In this document: positions 49,697-59,999 of the stretch, in pieces
Position numbering within the stretch: position 1 is the first letter of the stretch
Layout: the number at the start of each line of letters is the position of its first letter
Assembly: GCF_013299185.1 (NCBI RefSeq)
Contig: NZ_JAAFKG010000014.1
Coordinates: forward strand, 57,244-121,243
Source of the DNA: Microcoleus sp. bin48.metabat.b7b8b9.023
GTDB lineage: Bacteria; Cyanobacteriota; Cyanobacteriia; Cyanobacteriales; Microcoleaceae
DNA length: 64,000 bases
Reading direction: 5' to 3'
Translations under genes and position numbers: made by a program
The notes under the pieces: model-generated
What the model was told of the DNA's origin: nothing
The model's input: the letters and a program-made list of their open reading frames with translations, nothing else
The model's database searches: none

Positions 49697-51535
49697 ATGG
49701 CGCGCCCTGAAAGTCCTTGCCTCAGTATAGCGATCGCTCGCCTGAGAACCGCTGGGGCAAACCATTTTGCCACTTGGGTTCTACAAGCTCCCTATCCCAG
49801 TGGGTACGTTCACCACGACTGTATGTGGCCGCTGGCCCTGTCCCAATCTTGGAAAGCTTGGCAGGAAATGTTTTCCCCGTCAGGGACAATTCACGAATTG
49901 CCCCTAAATCCTGATGGCAGTTTCGTATCGCCAGAAAACAACCAGAATCTACTGGCAGAAACTGAAAAACGAACTGCTAAATCACTACAAATCCCTCCAA
50001 TTATGCCCTCTGTGCCGCTCCACCTCAGTCAAGGGAGGTTGGTGGAGAGGGGCGAGCAGAATCCGCCACCGCCACCTCCTAGCTACAGCAGTCGCCTGAT
50101 GCAGCATTTGGGGATCGATCTTTGGCAGTGGCTGTTTGAAGGGCCGATTCAGGGCAGTCTCCAGGAAAGTAAAGGTATCGCGATCGGGCAAAATCTACCC
50201 CTGCGAGTCCGCATAGACTTGCGCGAACCGTATTTGATTGCCCTACCTTGGGAAATTATGCAACCTCAAGCCGGTCAACCGGCCATTTCTCTGTCGCAGC
50301 AACTGCTTTTCAGCCGCACTACCAGCAATGTTGAGCCTTTACCGCCCCTGCATCCTGCCGATTCCCTCAACATTTTGCTGGTTTTGGGACAAGCAGAACC
50401 CGGCCGCAGTGCTAATTCTGAATTTTCTAGGGGCAATAATCGTCATTTGCAGTTGGAAGCAGAAGCAGTCGCCCTAGCCGGAGTTCTCGAAAGTGCTTTT
50501 CAAACCAACGACAGCGGTAAATATTTCGATATCAGTGTTTCGACTCGCGTCGATACTCTGATCGAACCTACTCCGGCGGAACTAATTTCTCGGCTGGAAA
50601 CGCAAGCTTATAACATTCTGTTTTACGCCGGCCACGGGATACCTGGGCCTGACGGTGGCTTGCTGTTTTTGGGGCCGGACACGGCGATTAACGGTACTGA
50701 ATTGGCTCAGGTTTTGGTTCGATGCCGGGTGACGCTGGCGGTGTTTAATGCCTGCTGGGGAGCTCAGCCGGCGGTGGAGAGGCTGCATTCAAATAACGGC
50801 CAGCAACAGGCGATCGCCCGCAGCAGTTTGGCTGAGGTGCTGATCCATCACGGGGTGCCGGCGGTGTTGGGGATGCGGGACTCGATCGCCGATCGCGAAG
50901 CCCTGAGTTTTATCCAAACTTTTGCCCAAGCTTTGGCCGGACGAATGTCGATCGATCGCGCCGTCGCCATCGCCAGACAGCAGCTACTGACACTGTACAA
51001 GTTCAATCAACCGGCTTGGACGTTGCCCGTACTGTATATGCACCCAGAGTTTGACGGTCAACTGACTGAACCGGTAGATGACCTAAAAACTGAATTGCCT
51101 TTGAATTCTTCTACTTGGCTGGGACGTTTGCCGTCTTGCGCTTACTTGCGGGGGCGCGATCGACCAAATGTCAAATCTAGCGAATCTGGCAATCAGGTTT
51201 GGCCCATTACCGCTGGTATGGTTCGAGTCGGACGCTGGGAAGAAAACGACGTAGTGATTCGAGAACAATGGGTTTCTCAAAAACACGCGGAGATTTTCTG
51301 CCGCAACAGCATCGGCGATCGCGGGGGCGAACCTAGCTACTTCCTGCGCGATTTTTCCCGCTACGGGACTCTAGTTTTGGGTACAGACGGATGGGTGAGA
51401 GTTCACCACCAAGAACTGCTGCTGCAATCGGGTACTCAGCTAAAATTTGGCAGTTCTCAAGGTCAGATTTTTGAATTCACTATTGAGGTTCCAAAAACTT
51501 CGGGCTACAGTGAGACTGATTGCGGAACTAATTAA
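49697..51535 (+). CDS. CHAT-domain protease-like protein with C-terminal FHA domain
   Basis: YNILFYAGHGIPGPDGG (His) and LAVFNACWGAQ (Cys); VRVGRWEENDVVIREQWVSQKHAEIF...RDFSRYGT. Confidence 0.85.
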   Translation: MARPESPCLSIAIARLRTAGANHFATWVLQAPYPSGYVHHDCMWPLALSQSWKAWQEMFSPSGTIHELPLNPDGSFVSPENNQNLLAETEKRTAKSLQIPPIMPSVPLHLSQGRLVERGEQNPPPPPPSYSSRLMQHLGIDLWQWLFEGPIQGSLQESKGIAIGQNLPLRVRIDLREPYLIALPWEIMQPQAGQPAISLSQQLLFSRTTSNVEPLPPLHPADSLNILLVLGQAEPGRSANSEFSRGNNRHLQLEAEAVALAGVLESAFQTNDSGKYFDISVSTRVDTLIEPTPAELISRLETQAYNILFYAGHGIPGPDGGLLFLGPDTAINGTELAQVLVRCRVTLAVFNACWGAQPAVERLHSNNGQQQAIARSSLAEVLIHHGVPAVLGMRDSIADREALSFIQTFAQALAGRMSIDRAVAIARQQLLTLYKFNQPAWTLPVLYMHPEFDGQLTEPVDDLKTELPLNSSTWLGRLPSCAYLRGRDRPNVKSSESGNQVWPITAGMVRVGRWEENDVVIREQWVSQKHAEIFCRNSIGDRGGEPSYFLRDFSRYGTLVLGTDGWVRVHHQELLLQSGTQLKFGSSQGQIFEFTIEVPKTSGYSETDCGTN

Positions 51536-51695
51536 GGTGCGGGTGTAGCTAATGAAGGCAATCGGCGATCGGGACACCAAAGTTCTCGACGCCCGTGTCT
51601 CAAGTCTGAAGTTAAAACAGTTACTCACCACTGGCAACTAGCACTTGGCAGAGTCCACCTTCTGTATTTTACTTGAACTACTTAGGTATTACATC

Positions 51696-52277
51696 ATGGC
51701 TACCCAATCTCCTGATTCTCAATATTTTCGCGACTCACAAACTCAGGCGCAGATGGAACTTCTCACCACAATAGTTCAGACTGATGTTGCTTATCCTTGG
51801 AATCCTGCACAGCTTGAATCAGAATCTTATTTAACCGATCTAGAGCAAGAATTTGCCCTGTTTGATTCCTTCAGCGACAGCGATATAGCGGAGAAGTCGC
51901 AAGTTTTATTCGGACAACTAGAACAAATTTGGCTGGCGACTTCTCTACAAAAATCTTTGCGCGAAAAATTTGCTCGGGTTCCTCAAGATTTTCTAGCCTG
52001 CATCGCTCAAAGCGTCCAAAACGCAACTGTTAAGTATCAATCTTTAGCTGACCAAATGGTTGAGTGCGTGTTAGATATTTTGCCTCAGTGGGCTGAGGAA
52101 GATTTGCAGGTGTTGGCGCGTCCTTTGGCTTATGCGATGCGAGAGGCTGATTCGTCCGCAGTGGAAGTGGTGATGGAGACTAGAAGACCTTGGGCCCAAT
52201 TGTCGGAAATAGAACAGGCGAGAGTTGGTTTGGCTGTCGCCCGCTATGCAATCTCGCAATTAGAAATTTCTGATTAG
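51696..52277 (+). CDS. conserved hypothetical protein downstream of CHAT-FHA
   Basis: Start at MATQSPDSQYFRD; same strand, ~160 bp downstream. Confidence 0.68.
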   Translation: MATQSPDSQYFRDSQTQAQMELLTTIVQTDVAYPWNPAQLESESYLTDLEQEFALFDSFSDSDIAEKSQVLFGQLEQIWLATSLQKSLREKFARVPQDFLACIAQSVQNATVKYQSLADQMVECVLDILPQWAEEDLQVLARPLAYAMREADSSAVEVVMETRRPWAQLSEIEQARVGLAVARYAISQLEISD

Positions 52278-52528
52278 TTTTTGACGGCTAGTTTTTTATT
52301 CTGCGATCGGGGTAATTTTAAAAATTAATATAAAATCAATCTACCTTTAGTTAGATGTCACATTCGTCTAATTATTAGCCCCTAGGGATTGCTATCTCAA
52401 ACGATAGCAATCCTATTTGATTTGTAGACATGATATTTTTTGGTTGAAATAACTGCAAAAAGTCGAAGAATGCTGGCAGTAAACAGGAAAAACCATCAGA
52501 AATGGGGCAAAAAATTTGGTTTATAGGG

Positions 52529-52631
52529 CAATACGGTTGACTTAAGAAGGATCTGACTTGCAAAAAAATCCTGTACTGCCTATAAAATCGTCAGATGAAC
52601 TTCCCCAAAAAGTGTTAAGTAAACCGTATTG
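52529..52631. mobile_element. 103-bp MITE-like element with 10-bp target duplication
   Basis: TIRs CAATACGGTTGACTTAA / TTAAGTAAACCGTATTG; flanks GTTTATAGGG at 52519-52528 and 52632-52641. Confidence 0.82.
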
Positions 52632-52648
52632 GTTTATAGGGAGGCACG

Positions 52649-52771
52649 TTTGTAGTGTGAACTTTAGTCCGCAGAATTTTATGAGCACGTGCATTCCGAA
52701 GATCGAACCAGGTTTGTAGTGAGGACTTTAGTCCGCAGAATTTTATGAGCACTAGCATTCCCATCGAACCA
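52649..52771. repeat. tandem duplication with family D half-hairpin
   Basis: GTTTGTAGTG(A/T)G(G)ACTTTAGTCCGCAGAATTTTATGAGCAC...ATCGAACCAG twice. Confidence 0.8.
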
Positions 52772-52974
52772 GGTTTGTAGTTGTGCGATCGCACACAATC
52801 TCAACAAGCTGTTGCTATACTTGGCCTGGACTGGATATTGCTGAGTAGTTTGCCATCAGCAAGCCAGTGAACTATCATAAAATTGTCAGAATGTTAAAAA
52901 ATGTAAATATCGTCAGTGGGGTGTGTCGGAATTTTCAACGGGATTAAAAAGTGAACAGCAGGAAACCTTGACAG

Positions 52975-55509
52975 TTGCAGATACGATCGGGAATTGCAAA
53001 TTTTATGAGAAATTCAAGATGTGACCTTCAAGACTTGAAACGCCACTTTTTTAGGTGGATTTCGCACGTACAGGTGGCAACGCTAGTCGTGTTGGGGGTA
53101 GTTGCTTTCGCAGGTGCGATCGCCGCAGCCTGGTTGAGCGGTGAAGGTACAGTCAGCGGTATTTTTGCCACAATCAATACTTGGCAGCAAAACCCGCCTG
53201 TATGGCTCCAAGTACCCGCGGCAAGCAAGATGTATTTGTTTGTACCGACTTTCGCCCTCGTCTCGGTTGCTTTAGCTGCGATGAAAATTTCGCCTCAACC
53301 ACAGAAATGGTCGCGGGCTGTGGTAGTTGGCATAGTTTTGGCTTTAACCATTCGCTACGTTTTGTGGCGATCGCTAGTTACCCTAAATTTAAGCGATCCC
53401 CTCAACGGTATCTTTAGTTTGGGACTATTTTTCCTAGAAATGCTGATGGTTGTCAGCAGCAGCATTCAAATGTATTTAATGCTGAGAATGAAAGACAGGC
53501 ATCGAGAAGCCGATCGCATGGCTGTTGCAGTTGCTGAGGGAAACTTTACTCCAACAGTAGATATTTTTATCCCAACTTACAACGAACCAATTTTTATTCT
53601 CCGGCGCACAGTCATCGGCTGTCAAGCTTTAGATTATCCTAACAAACAAGTATATTTGCTTGACGATACAAAGCGCCATGAAATCCAATTGTTAGCCAAA
53701 GAACTGGGATGCAAGTATATAACTAGACCAGATAACAGTCACGCCAAAGCTGGTAACATCAACCACGCCACAAGCCTAACAAATGGAGAACTCATTGTAG
53801 TTTTTGATGCCGACTTCATTCCCACTAAAAACTTTTTAACAAGAACAGTTGGCTTTTTTCAAAATCCAGAAATCGCCCTCGTGCAAACACCGCAAAGCTT
53901 TTACAACCACGATCCCATTGCCCGGAATTTAGGTTTAGAAAATGTGCTGGTGCCGGAAGAAGAAGTATTTTACAGGCAAATTGAAATCATCAAAGATAGT
54001 GCAGATAGCGTAGTTTGTGCTGGCACGTCTTTTGTAATGAGGCGCAGCGCGCTACAAACAGTGGGAGGCTTTGTCACAAATTCAATCTGCGAAGATTATT
54101 TTACCGGAATTCGGTTGTCAGCCACCGGGTATCGTTTAGTTTACTTAGATGAAAAATTGAGTGCTGGTTTGGCTGCTGAAAATATAGAAGCCCATCTAAC
54201 TCAAAGATTGCGCTGGGCGCGAGGCACCCTTCAGGCATTTTTTATTGATTCCAATCCTTTAACGATTCGCGGCCTGAGATTCGTACAAAGGCTGTGTCAC
54301 CTGGAAGGATTGCTGCACTGGTTTACCAGTTTAAGCAGGATTGTGTTTCTGTTGATGCCTTTAGCTTATGCGTTTCTTGGGGTACTTCCTTTGCGGACAA
54401 ATGCGCGGGAATTAATCTACTTTTTCCTGCCTTACTATTTGGTGCAAGTTACTGTGTTTTCTTGGCTGAACCGCAAATCGCGATCGGCTTTGCTATCAGA
54501 TGTTTACTCGTTCGTCCAGTGTATTCCTTTGGCGGTGACGGTGGTGAGTGCCATGCTCAATCCCTTTCAGAAAGGGTTTAAGGTGACGCCAAAAGGAATT
54601 GCGAGCGATCGCTTTAGTTTTAACTGGAATTTGGGATGGCCTTTGATTGTCTTGTTCGCAGCTACAGCATTCGGTTTGTTCCATAATTTAAGCATTCATT
54701 TAGTTAAACATACGGGCAGTTGGCGGGGAATACCAGCAAGTGCTGATTTGTTAAAAGGTGTGAGTGCGGGCTGGATTTGGAGCGTTTACAACCTGCTGAT
54801 GCTGGGAATTGCGCTGCTAATCTTGGTGGATATTCCTAAGCCGGATATATACGAATGGTTCAATTTGCGGAGGGTGGTGCAGTTGAATGTGGGAGGTAAA
54901 AGTTTTTGGGGAATAACTACTGTAATTTCAGAAAGTGGCGCTGAAGTTGCTCTGACTGAACGGCCGAGTTTTGCGATCAAAGGTAAAGGGAGCAAACAGA
55001 GTTTTACCGCAGCAGAGATGTTACCCAAATATGCCGCTGAGACAAGTTTATCGCAGGGTAAAATCAGAGCGATCGCTCGCAGCGTAGCAGTCAAAGCGAA
55101 GATATCCGTAGCGCCGCCTGTGATGGAGTTGGACACCGAAGCTCGTTTTGATAACCATTTGATTGATTGCGACTCGGCGACTCTGGAAATTATGGAAGAG
55201 AAATGTTTGATTCCTGTGGCTAAGATTGAGTTGGTTAGCGATAAATCTCACTTGGAGTCGAGTTTTCGGGATGCAGCAGGGTGCAGTGTTGCGGAATTTC
55301 CGACTGTGCGAATTGCGTTCGATCGCCTAAACATGAGCCAACACCGCTGTTTGATCGAAATGCTGTACTGTCGCCCAGGGCAGTGGAAGCGCCAGGAAAC
55401 GCCCGGAGAATGGCACTCGCTGTGGCTGTTGTTGAGAATTGCTTTCAAGCCGAGGGCTATTTTTGAGAGAAACAGGCCAGTTAGGGCGATCGCAGTTTCG
55501 CAAGTTTAG
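52975..55509 (+). CDS. BcsA-like cellulose synthase/GT2 with C-terminal PilZ-like region
   Basis: VYLLDDTKR, VVFDADFIP, NSICEDYFTG, LTQRLRWARGTLQ motifs; start site uncertain. Confidence 0.87.
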   Translation: MQIRSGIANFMRNSRCDLQDLKRHFFRWISHVQVATLVVLGVVAFAGAIAAAWLSGEGTVSGIFATINTWQQNPPVWLQVPAASKMYLFVPTFALVSVALAAMKISPQPQKWSRAVVVGIVLALTIRYVLWRSLVTLNLSDPLNGIFSLGLFFLEMLMVVSSSIQMYLMLRMKDRHREADRMAVAVAEGNFTPTVDIFIPTYNEPIFILRRTVIGCQALDYPNKQVYLLDDTKRHEIQLLAKELGCKYITRPDNSHAKAGNINHATSLTNGELIVVFDADFIPTKNFLTRTVGFFQNPEIALVQTPQSFYNHDPIARNLGLENVLVPEEEVFYRQIEIIKDSADSVVCAGTSFVMRRSALQTVGGFVTNSICEDYFTGIRLSATGYRLVYLDEKLSAGLAAENIEAHLTQRLRWARGTLQAFFIDSNPLTIRGLRFVQRLCHLEGLLHWFTSLSRIVFLLMPLAYAFLGVLPLRTNARELIYFFLPYYLVQVTVFSWLNRKSRSALLSDVYSFVQCIPLAVTVVSAMLNPFQKGFKVTPKGIASDRFSFNWNLGWPLIVLFAATAFGLFHNLSIHLVKHTGSWRGIPASADLLKGVSAGWIWSVYNLLMLGIALLILVDIPKPDIYEWFNLRRVVQLNVGGKSFWGITTVISESGAEVALTERPSFAIKGKGSKQSFTAAEMLPKYAAETSLSQGKIRAIARSVAVKAKISVAPPVMELDTEARFDNHLIDCDSATLEIMEEKCLIPVAKIELVSDKSHLESSFRDAAGCSVAEFPTVRIAFDRLNMSQHRCLIEMLYCRPGQWKRQETPGEWHSLWLLLRIAFKPRAIFERNRPVRAIAVSQV

Positions 55510-55602
55510 CCATATCTCGCTGTTAGATCCTGATTAAAATCTCACAGTATGAATATTGGGGTAACATGAAAGTTAGTTATTTTTCTCGAAATTACTCAAT
55601 CC

Positions 55603-55986
55603 ATGAAGCTCAACTCATTCTTGTTTTATAAAGCGGTTTTGGTGGCGAATTTGCTCCTAGCATCTGTCACCGCTTTAAGTGTTGGTGTTCAAGCCGAAAC
55701 CAAAAACCCTCCTGAGAATTTTCGCTCTAAATGCAGTTTTTACGGACAGAATCAACGACAAGCACAAACAATAGGCTGCTCAGTGAAGCAGAATCCAAAC
55801 AAAATTACAATTGTCTGGGATGATGGGTTCACAACTAATCTGGAGTTCTCAAAAGATGGTGTTTGGGAATCAATGCCATCTCGATCGAAAGCAGACATAA
55901 CATTTTATGCAGGTAGTGGACAAGTATCTAGGGTTGAAATTAAGGAAGGCCCCGGTAAAGGTATTCTTGTTGTAAATCCTCTTTAA
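55603..55986 (+). CDS. secreted hypothetical protein
   Basis: Signal peptide SFLFYKAVLVANLLLASVTALSVGVQA. Confidence 0.68.
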   Translation: MKLNSFLFYKAVLVANLLLASVTALSVGVQAETKNPPENFRSKCSFYGQNQRQAQTIGCSVKQNPNKITIVWDDGFTTNLEFSKDGVWESMPSRSKADITFYAGSGQVSRVEIKEGPGKGILVVNPL

Positions 55987-56103
55987 AATTAGGTTGAAAA
56001 ACCCGGTTTTTCTCAAATATCGCGGATATATCCGGATAGATATTGATTCAAAAGCCGGGTTTTCACCTTGGTGTGTCAAGGACTGTTAGTATCAAACTCT
56101 CTC

Positions 56104-56280
56104 CTAAAATGATGGTGGCGGTTTTGGCGTCGGGGCGTAGGGTAAATTGGGGGTTTGCGGTGATGAAACTGGGAGATTTGGGCGGCTGCGGCCAGTCAGC
56201 CACCAAATACCTCCACCTACTAGGGCGATCGTAATTAACAGCGACAAAATGACCGCTGGAACTTTATTTTTTTGGGACAT
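56104..56280 (-). pseudogene. truncated N-terminus of a substrate-binding-protein paralog
   Basis: MSQKNKVPAVILSLLITIALVGGGIWWLTGRSRPNLP...PPPSF*, similar to MSQKNETAVLVLSLLITIALAGAGIWWLTSRGG at 58289. Confidence 0.72.
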
Positions 56281-56353
56281 GACTTTAAAATTTTAGATTT
56301 CTGTCAATCTTATCTAGTAGAAATAATTCATTCACCCGATCGGTTACACCATT

Positions 56354-56734
56354 TCACTTACCCGAAACTGAGGGCAATTGTTCGCGAATCACTTCCCCTG
56401 TGCCAAAATCAGTAAACTGACGTATTTCCGGTTCATGGAATGCTAAAACAATATCTTCTTTAGGCACTCCCAATTCGACAAGTTGGTTGGCAATTCCGAC
56501 TTCAGTACCGTCATGCTGAATCCAAATTTTTCCACCCTTGATGTCAAGATGTAGAATACAGCCAAAATCGCGTTTATTTCCACGCCAACCAACATACAGC
56601 AATTGATAATGATCTTGCTCGCTATCGAAAAGAGTTTGCACTTCATATTCTTGGGCGTTGTATTGTCTCGAAGCCCGCTCTCGCCGTTCTGAAAGTAGAT
56701 GACGAATGTATTGCCGATATTGCTCTATAGCCAT
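56354..56734 (-). CDS. xisI: XisI family protein (fdxN element excision controlling factor-like)
   Basis: YRQYIRHLLSERRER...YEVQTLFDSEQDHYQLLYVGW...IWIQHDGTEVGIANQLVELGVPKEDIVLAFHEPEIRQFT. Confidence 0.88.
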   Translation of the reverse strand: MAIEQYRQYIRHLLSERRERASRQYNAQEYEVQTLFDSEQDHYQLLYVGWRGNKRDFGCILHLDIKGGKIWIQHDGTEVGIANQLVELGVPKEDIVLAFHEPEIRQFTDFGTGEVIREQLPSVSGK

Positions 56735-56756
56735 TGAACAATAGCCTCCTATTGTA

Positions 56757-56791
56757 ACAGTTGACAGTTGACAGTTGACAGTTGACAGTTA
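56757..56791. repeat. (CAGTTGA)n heptamer array upstream of xisI
   Basis: Direct reading. Confidence 0.92.
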
Positions 56792-56858
56792 ACTGGACGT
56801 TAATGTTCCGATGCTAATAGATTTGGTATTACAACATTCCCAATAAAATGCAAATAGT

Positions 56859-58289
56859 TTACAAACCGGATATCGGCACAAATTCATAACCGTAACTGGT
56901 GCGATTTCCCGGTTTGACAATTACTAATTGCACTGCTCGATTGCGATCGCCCGAAGGTAAAAAGCGAATCGGCCCCGATGCTCCTGTTGCCGAAAAATCT
57001 GACGCCGATAAAGCTTGTTGAATGCCTGTGCGAGTCGGATTGCGCCCTAAACCGACAATTAGCGCGATCGCCGCATCGTAAGCTAAAGCTGTGCGCCAAC
57101 TGACTTCAGCATTCCAAAGTTGTTTCGAGGTTTGGGGAAAGTTTGACTGCGGATCTGCGAGAATGTGCCAAGGAACTGCCAACACCATATCTGTGGCTCC
57201 TGCGCCACCAATTTGCAGTGTTTTAGCACTATAAGCGCCGTCTCCTGCTAGTAATGGCAGCCGTTTGGCGTTGACTTGCACTACTTGCAAAGCTTGGTCG
57301 ATAGTGGACGAATTGGACGCTAACATAATCACTTCTGCTCCCTGGGCGATCGCACTTTTAACGCTTTCGGCAGCATTAAAATTCCCCTTAGCAAAGTCAA
57401 ATTCCGATACTATTTGTCCGCCATCTCCGTAAACAGCAGTAGTAAATTCATCTTTTAAAGATTTGCTGTAACTGCTGGCAGAATTAAAAAATATAGCAAC
57501 TTTTTGCTTTTGCAATTTTGTCAGCATATAACGGGAAAGAGCATTCGCCGCAAATCGATCGCTCGGCACTGTCCGAAATATATTGCTACCAACTCCTGAA
57601 AGCTGCACAGAGGTACTTGTCGGAGATATTGCTACTAATTGATTTTGCTGGTAAATCTTGCTCGCTGCTAGGGTTGTGTCCGAACCAAAATGCCCGATTA
57701 CTCCTAATATTTCTGAGTTATTTGCGATCGCACTGGCAATTTGCGAGGCAATCTCTGGGTTGTTGTCGTCGTTAGCAATTACCACTTTTAATGGAGTCCC
57801 GTTAATGCCGCCGTTTTGGTTGATTTCATTTTGAGCTTGAGCGACTCCCCGCAGAATTTCTTGAGCAGCATTGATATCGGTGCCAATGGGAACCGCTGCG
57901 GCAATTGTGTAGGATTTTTGGTTGCCGATACGGGCGTTGTTGAGGTAAATTAGTGCTTCGGGATCGTTGCGATTAGCTTGCAGCGAAGCTTCTAAGTCAG
58001 AAATAGCGGCGTTGTAGTTGCCAGAGGCGATCGCTTCTACTGCTGCTTGTTTCTTTGTGCTTGCTTTTTCTGAAATTAACAATTTTTTCCCCGCACTCAG
58101 ACGCTGCTGAATTTGCTGCTCTGACTGCAATGAATTCCCCGTGGAGGAGTTGGAAAATGTCTGATTTTCGGGTGATGAACCTCCAGGAATGCCGCCGCGG
58201 CTTGTCAGCCACCAAATGCCTGCACCGGCTAGGGCGATCGTAATTAATAGCGATAATACTAAAACAGCGGTTTCGTTTTTTTGGGACAT
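56859..58289 (-). CDS. ABC transporter substrate-binding protein (periplasmic binding type 1, branched-chain amino acid-like)
   Basis: AQEILRGVAQAQNEINQNGGINGTPLKVVIANDDNNPE; N-terminal membrane anchor and TPR-like segment. Confidence 0.86.
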   Translation of the reverse strand: MSQKNETAVLVLSLLITIALAGAGIWWLTSRGGIPGGSSPENQTFSNSSTGNSLQSEQQIQQRLSAGKKLLISEKASTKKQAAVEAIASGNYNAAISDLEASLQANRNDPEALIYLNNARIGNQKSYTIAAAVPIGTDINAAQEILRGVAQAQNEINQNGGINGTPLKVVIANDDNNPEIASQIASAIANNSEILGVIGHFGSDTTLAASKIYQQNQLVAISPTSTSVQLSGVGSNIFRTVPSDRFAANALSRYMLTKLQKQKVAIFFNSASSYSKSLKDEFTTAVYGDGGQIVSEFDFAKGNFNAAESVKSAIAQGAEVIMLASNSSTIDQALQVVQVNAKRLPLLAGDGAYSAKTLQIGGAGATDMVLAVPWHILADPQSNFPQTSKQLWNAEVSWRTALAYDAAIALIVGLGRNPTRTGIQQALSASDFSATGASGPIRFLPSGDRNRAVQLVIVKPGNRTSYGYEFVPISGL

Positions 58290-59084
58290 GGCTGCACAAT
58301 TTTAGATTTTAGGTTTAGGAAGTAAGGAAGAAGGAAGTTCGGCAACGGATGCAAGTAACGGATGTAACGGATAGAAGTCCGATGGAAGTCGGAAGAAGGA
58401 AGAAAGAGGGAAGAAGGCTATAACAGTTATGGGATCGAGTAACAATAAGGAAGAGGGAAGAGGCAGGAGGGAGAAAAACCAATCTAATTATATTTTGACA
58501 TTTTTTTTAATAATCTTAGATAGTCATAGAGGCACGGGTACCGAGCAACGGGGTTTGATGGACGAAAATACACTGGTTGCAGCCAGCCGAAATAGTAAAA
58601 AAACTAAGGTGATGAGGCCTTGTCCGTGCGATCGCCAACGGCTATGATTATTTAACCAGAATCGATCGAAAAATACCAAAAACCAGGCTGAGGGTTTTCT
58701 GCTGTATCCTGTGACTTTCAAAAAGTGTGAGGACCTAAACACTTTTGAACGCTAGATATCACATTTTTTTATTAATAAGCTATTTCTTAATTATATCTTT
58801 ATTTTTTAACAAAAACCCGACAGTGCGGGAGTTATCAACCATCACGGATGGTGCTGAAAGATTAAAGTTTTTTGAAGTTTAGCAAAAATCCTGAAATCTT
58901 TTGTAATATAAACAGGAAAGTTGAAAAAAATCTAAAGACAAACTAATTGCATAAAAGTGTCGCTAAGGTAGTAAAGATGACGGTTTGTCAGAGAAAAAGA
59001 GTGTTAAGCTCGGCTAAGCTCAGCCCAAGCAAAACCGCAATATTTAATTAAGTTCGATCGATAACAAAGGCTAAGGTAAAGTTC

Positions 59085-59999
59085 ATGGCAAACTCAGTTT
59101 TAAATAAGCCAAACGCAGCAGCAGGAGTGCAGTGGCAGCCAAAAGATATTATCCGCGGCCTAGTGTGGAAAATTGCGATCGCAACCTGGCTGTTGATGGC
59201 AGTAGGCAGCGCCACGCGCGTGATGAATGCGGGGCTCGCTTGCCCCGACTGGCCGCTGTGCTACGGTCAATTAATACCCGCAGCGCAAATGAATTTGCAG
59301 GTATTTCTGGAGTGGTTCCACCGTTTGGATGCAGCAGCAATTGGCTTAAGCGCGATCGCCCTTTTAGCACTTTCTGTCTTCTACCGCAGCCGCCTGCCGA
59401 CCTGGCTGCCCCTGGCCAGCGCCGGCGCAGTATTTTTAATAGTTTTTCAGGGCATATTGGGCGGCCTCACCGTGACGCAACTGCTGCGATTTGACATCGT
59501 TACCGCTCACTTGGGAGCAGCTTTACTGTTTTTTTGCGCCCTGCTAGCGATCGGTTTTATGCTGACTCCCTACGAAGCTACAGGCAATACAGGCAAATTA
59601 GCCTGGGTAAGTTCGATCGCAGCACTGCTAGTTTATCTCCAAAGTCTGCTCGGAGCATTAGTCGGCTCTAGATGGGCGCTGCATCAATGTTTTGGTTCGT
59701 CAGAATTGTGTTCGGTAATGAACAGCCACATCATCGGCATCGTACCCGCTACCGCAGCAACTTTAGCAGTATCAGTGATGGCTTGGCGGCAACCATCACT
59801 CCATTCAAACTTGCGAAAATTAGGGAATTTAGCGAGTCTTTGTCTGATTGCTCAATTAGTTTTGGGATTGGCAACTTTCCGGCTGCACCTTCAGGTAGAA
59901 CCGCTGACAGTCGCCCACCAAGCAGTCGGCGCAGCCTTGCTGGGAACTCTGCTAGCTTTTAGTGTTTTGTCGTGGCGCGATCGGGTTTTATCAACTTGA
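59085..59999 (+). CDS. ctaA: heme A synthase (COX15/CtaA)
   Basis: VGSATRVMNAGLACPDWPLCYGQLIP...FLEWFHRLDAA...VAHQAVGAALLGTL. Confidence 0.92.
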   Translation: MANSVLNKPNAAAGVQWQPKDIIRGLVWKIAIATWLLMAVGSATRVMNAGLACPDWPLCYGQLIPAAQMNLQVFLEWFHRLDAAAIGLSAIALLALSVFYRSRLPTWLPLASAGAVFLIVFQGILGGLTVTQLLRFDIVTAHLGAALLFFCALLAIGFMLTPYEATGNTGKLAWVSSIAALLVYLQSLLGALVGSRWALHQCFGSSELCSVMNSHIIGIVPATAATLAVSVMAWRQPSLHSNLRKLGNLASLCLIAQLVLGLATFRLHLQVEPLTVAHQAVGAALLGTLLAFSVLSWRDRVLST

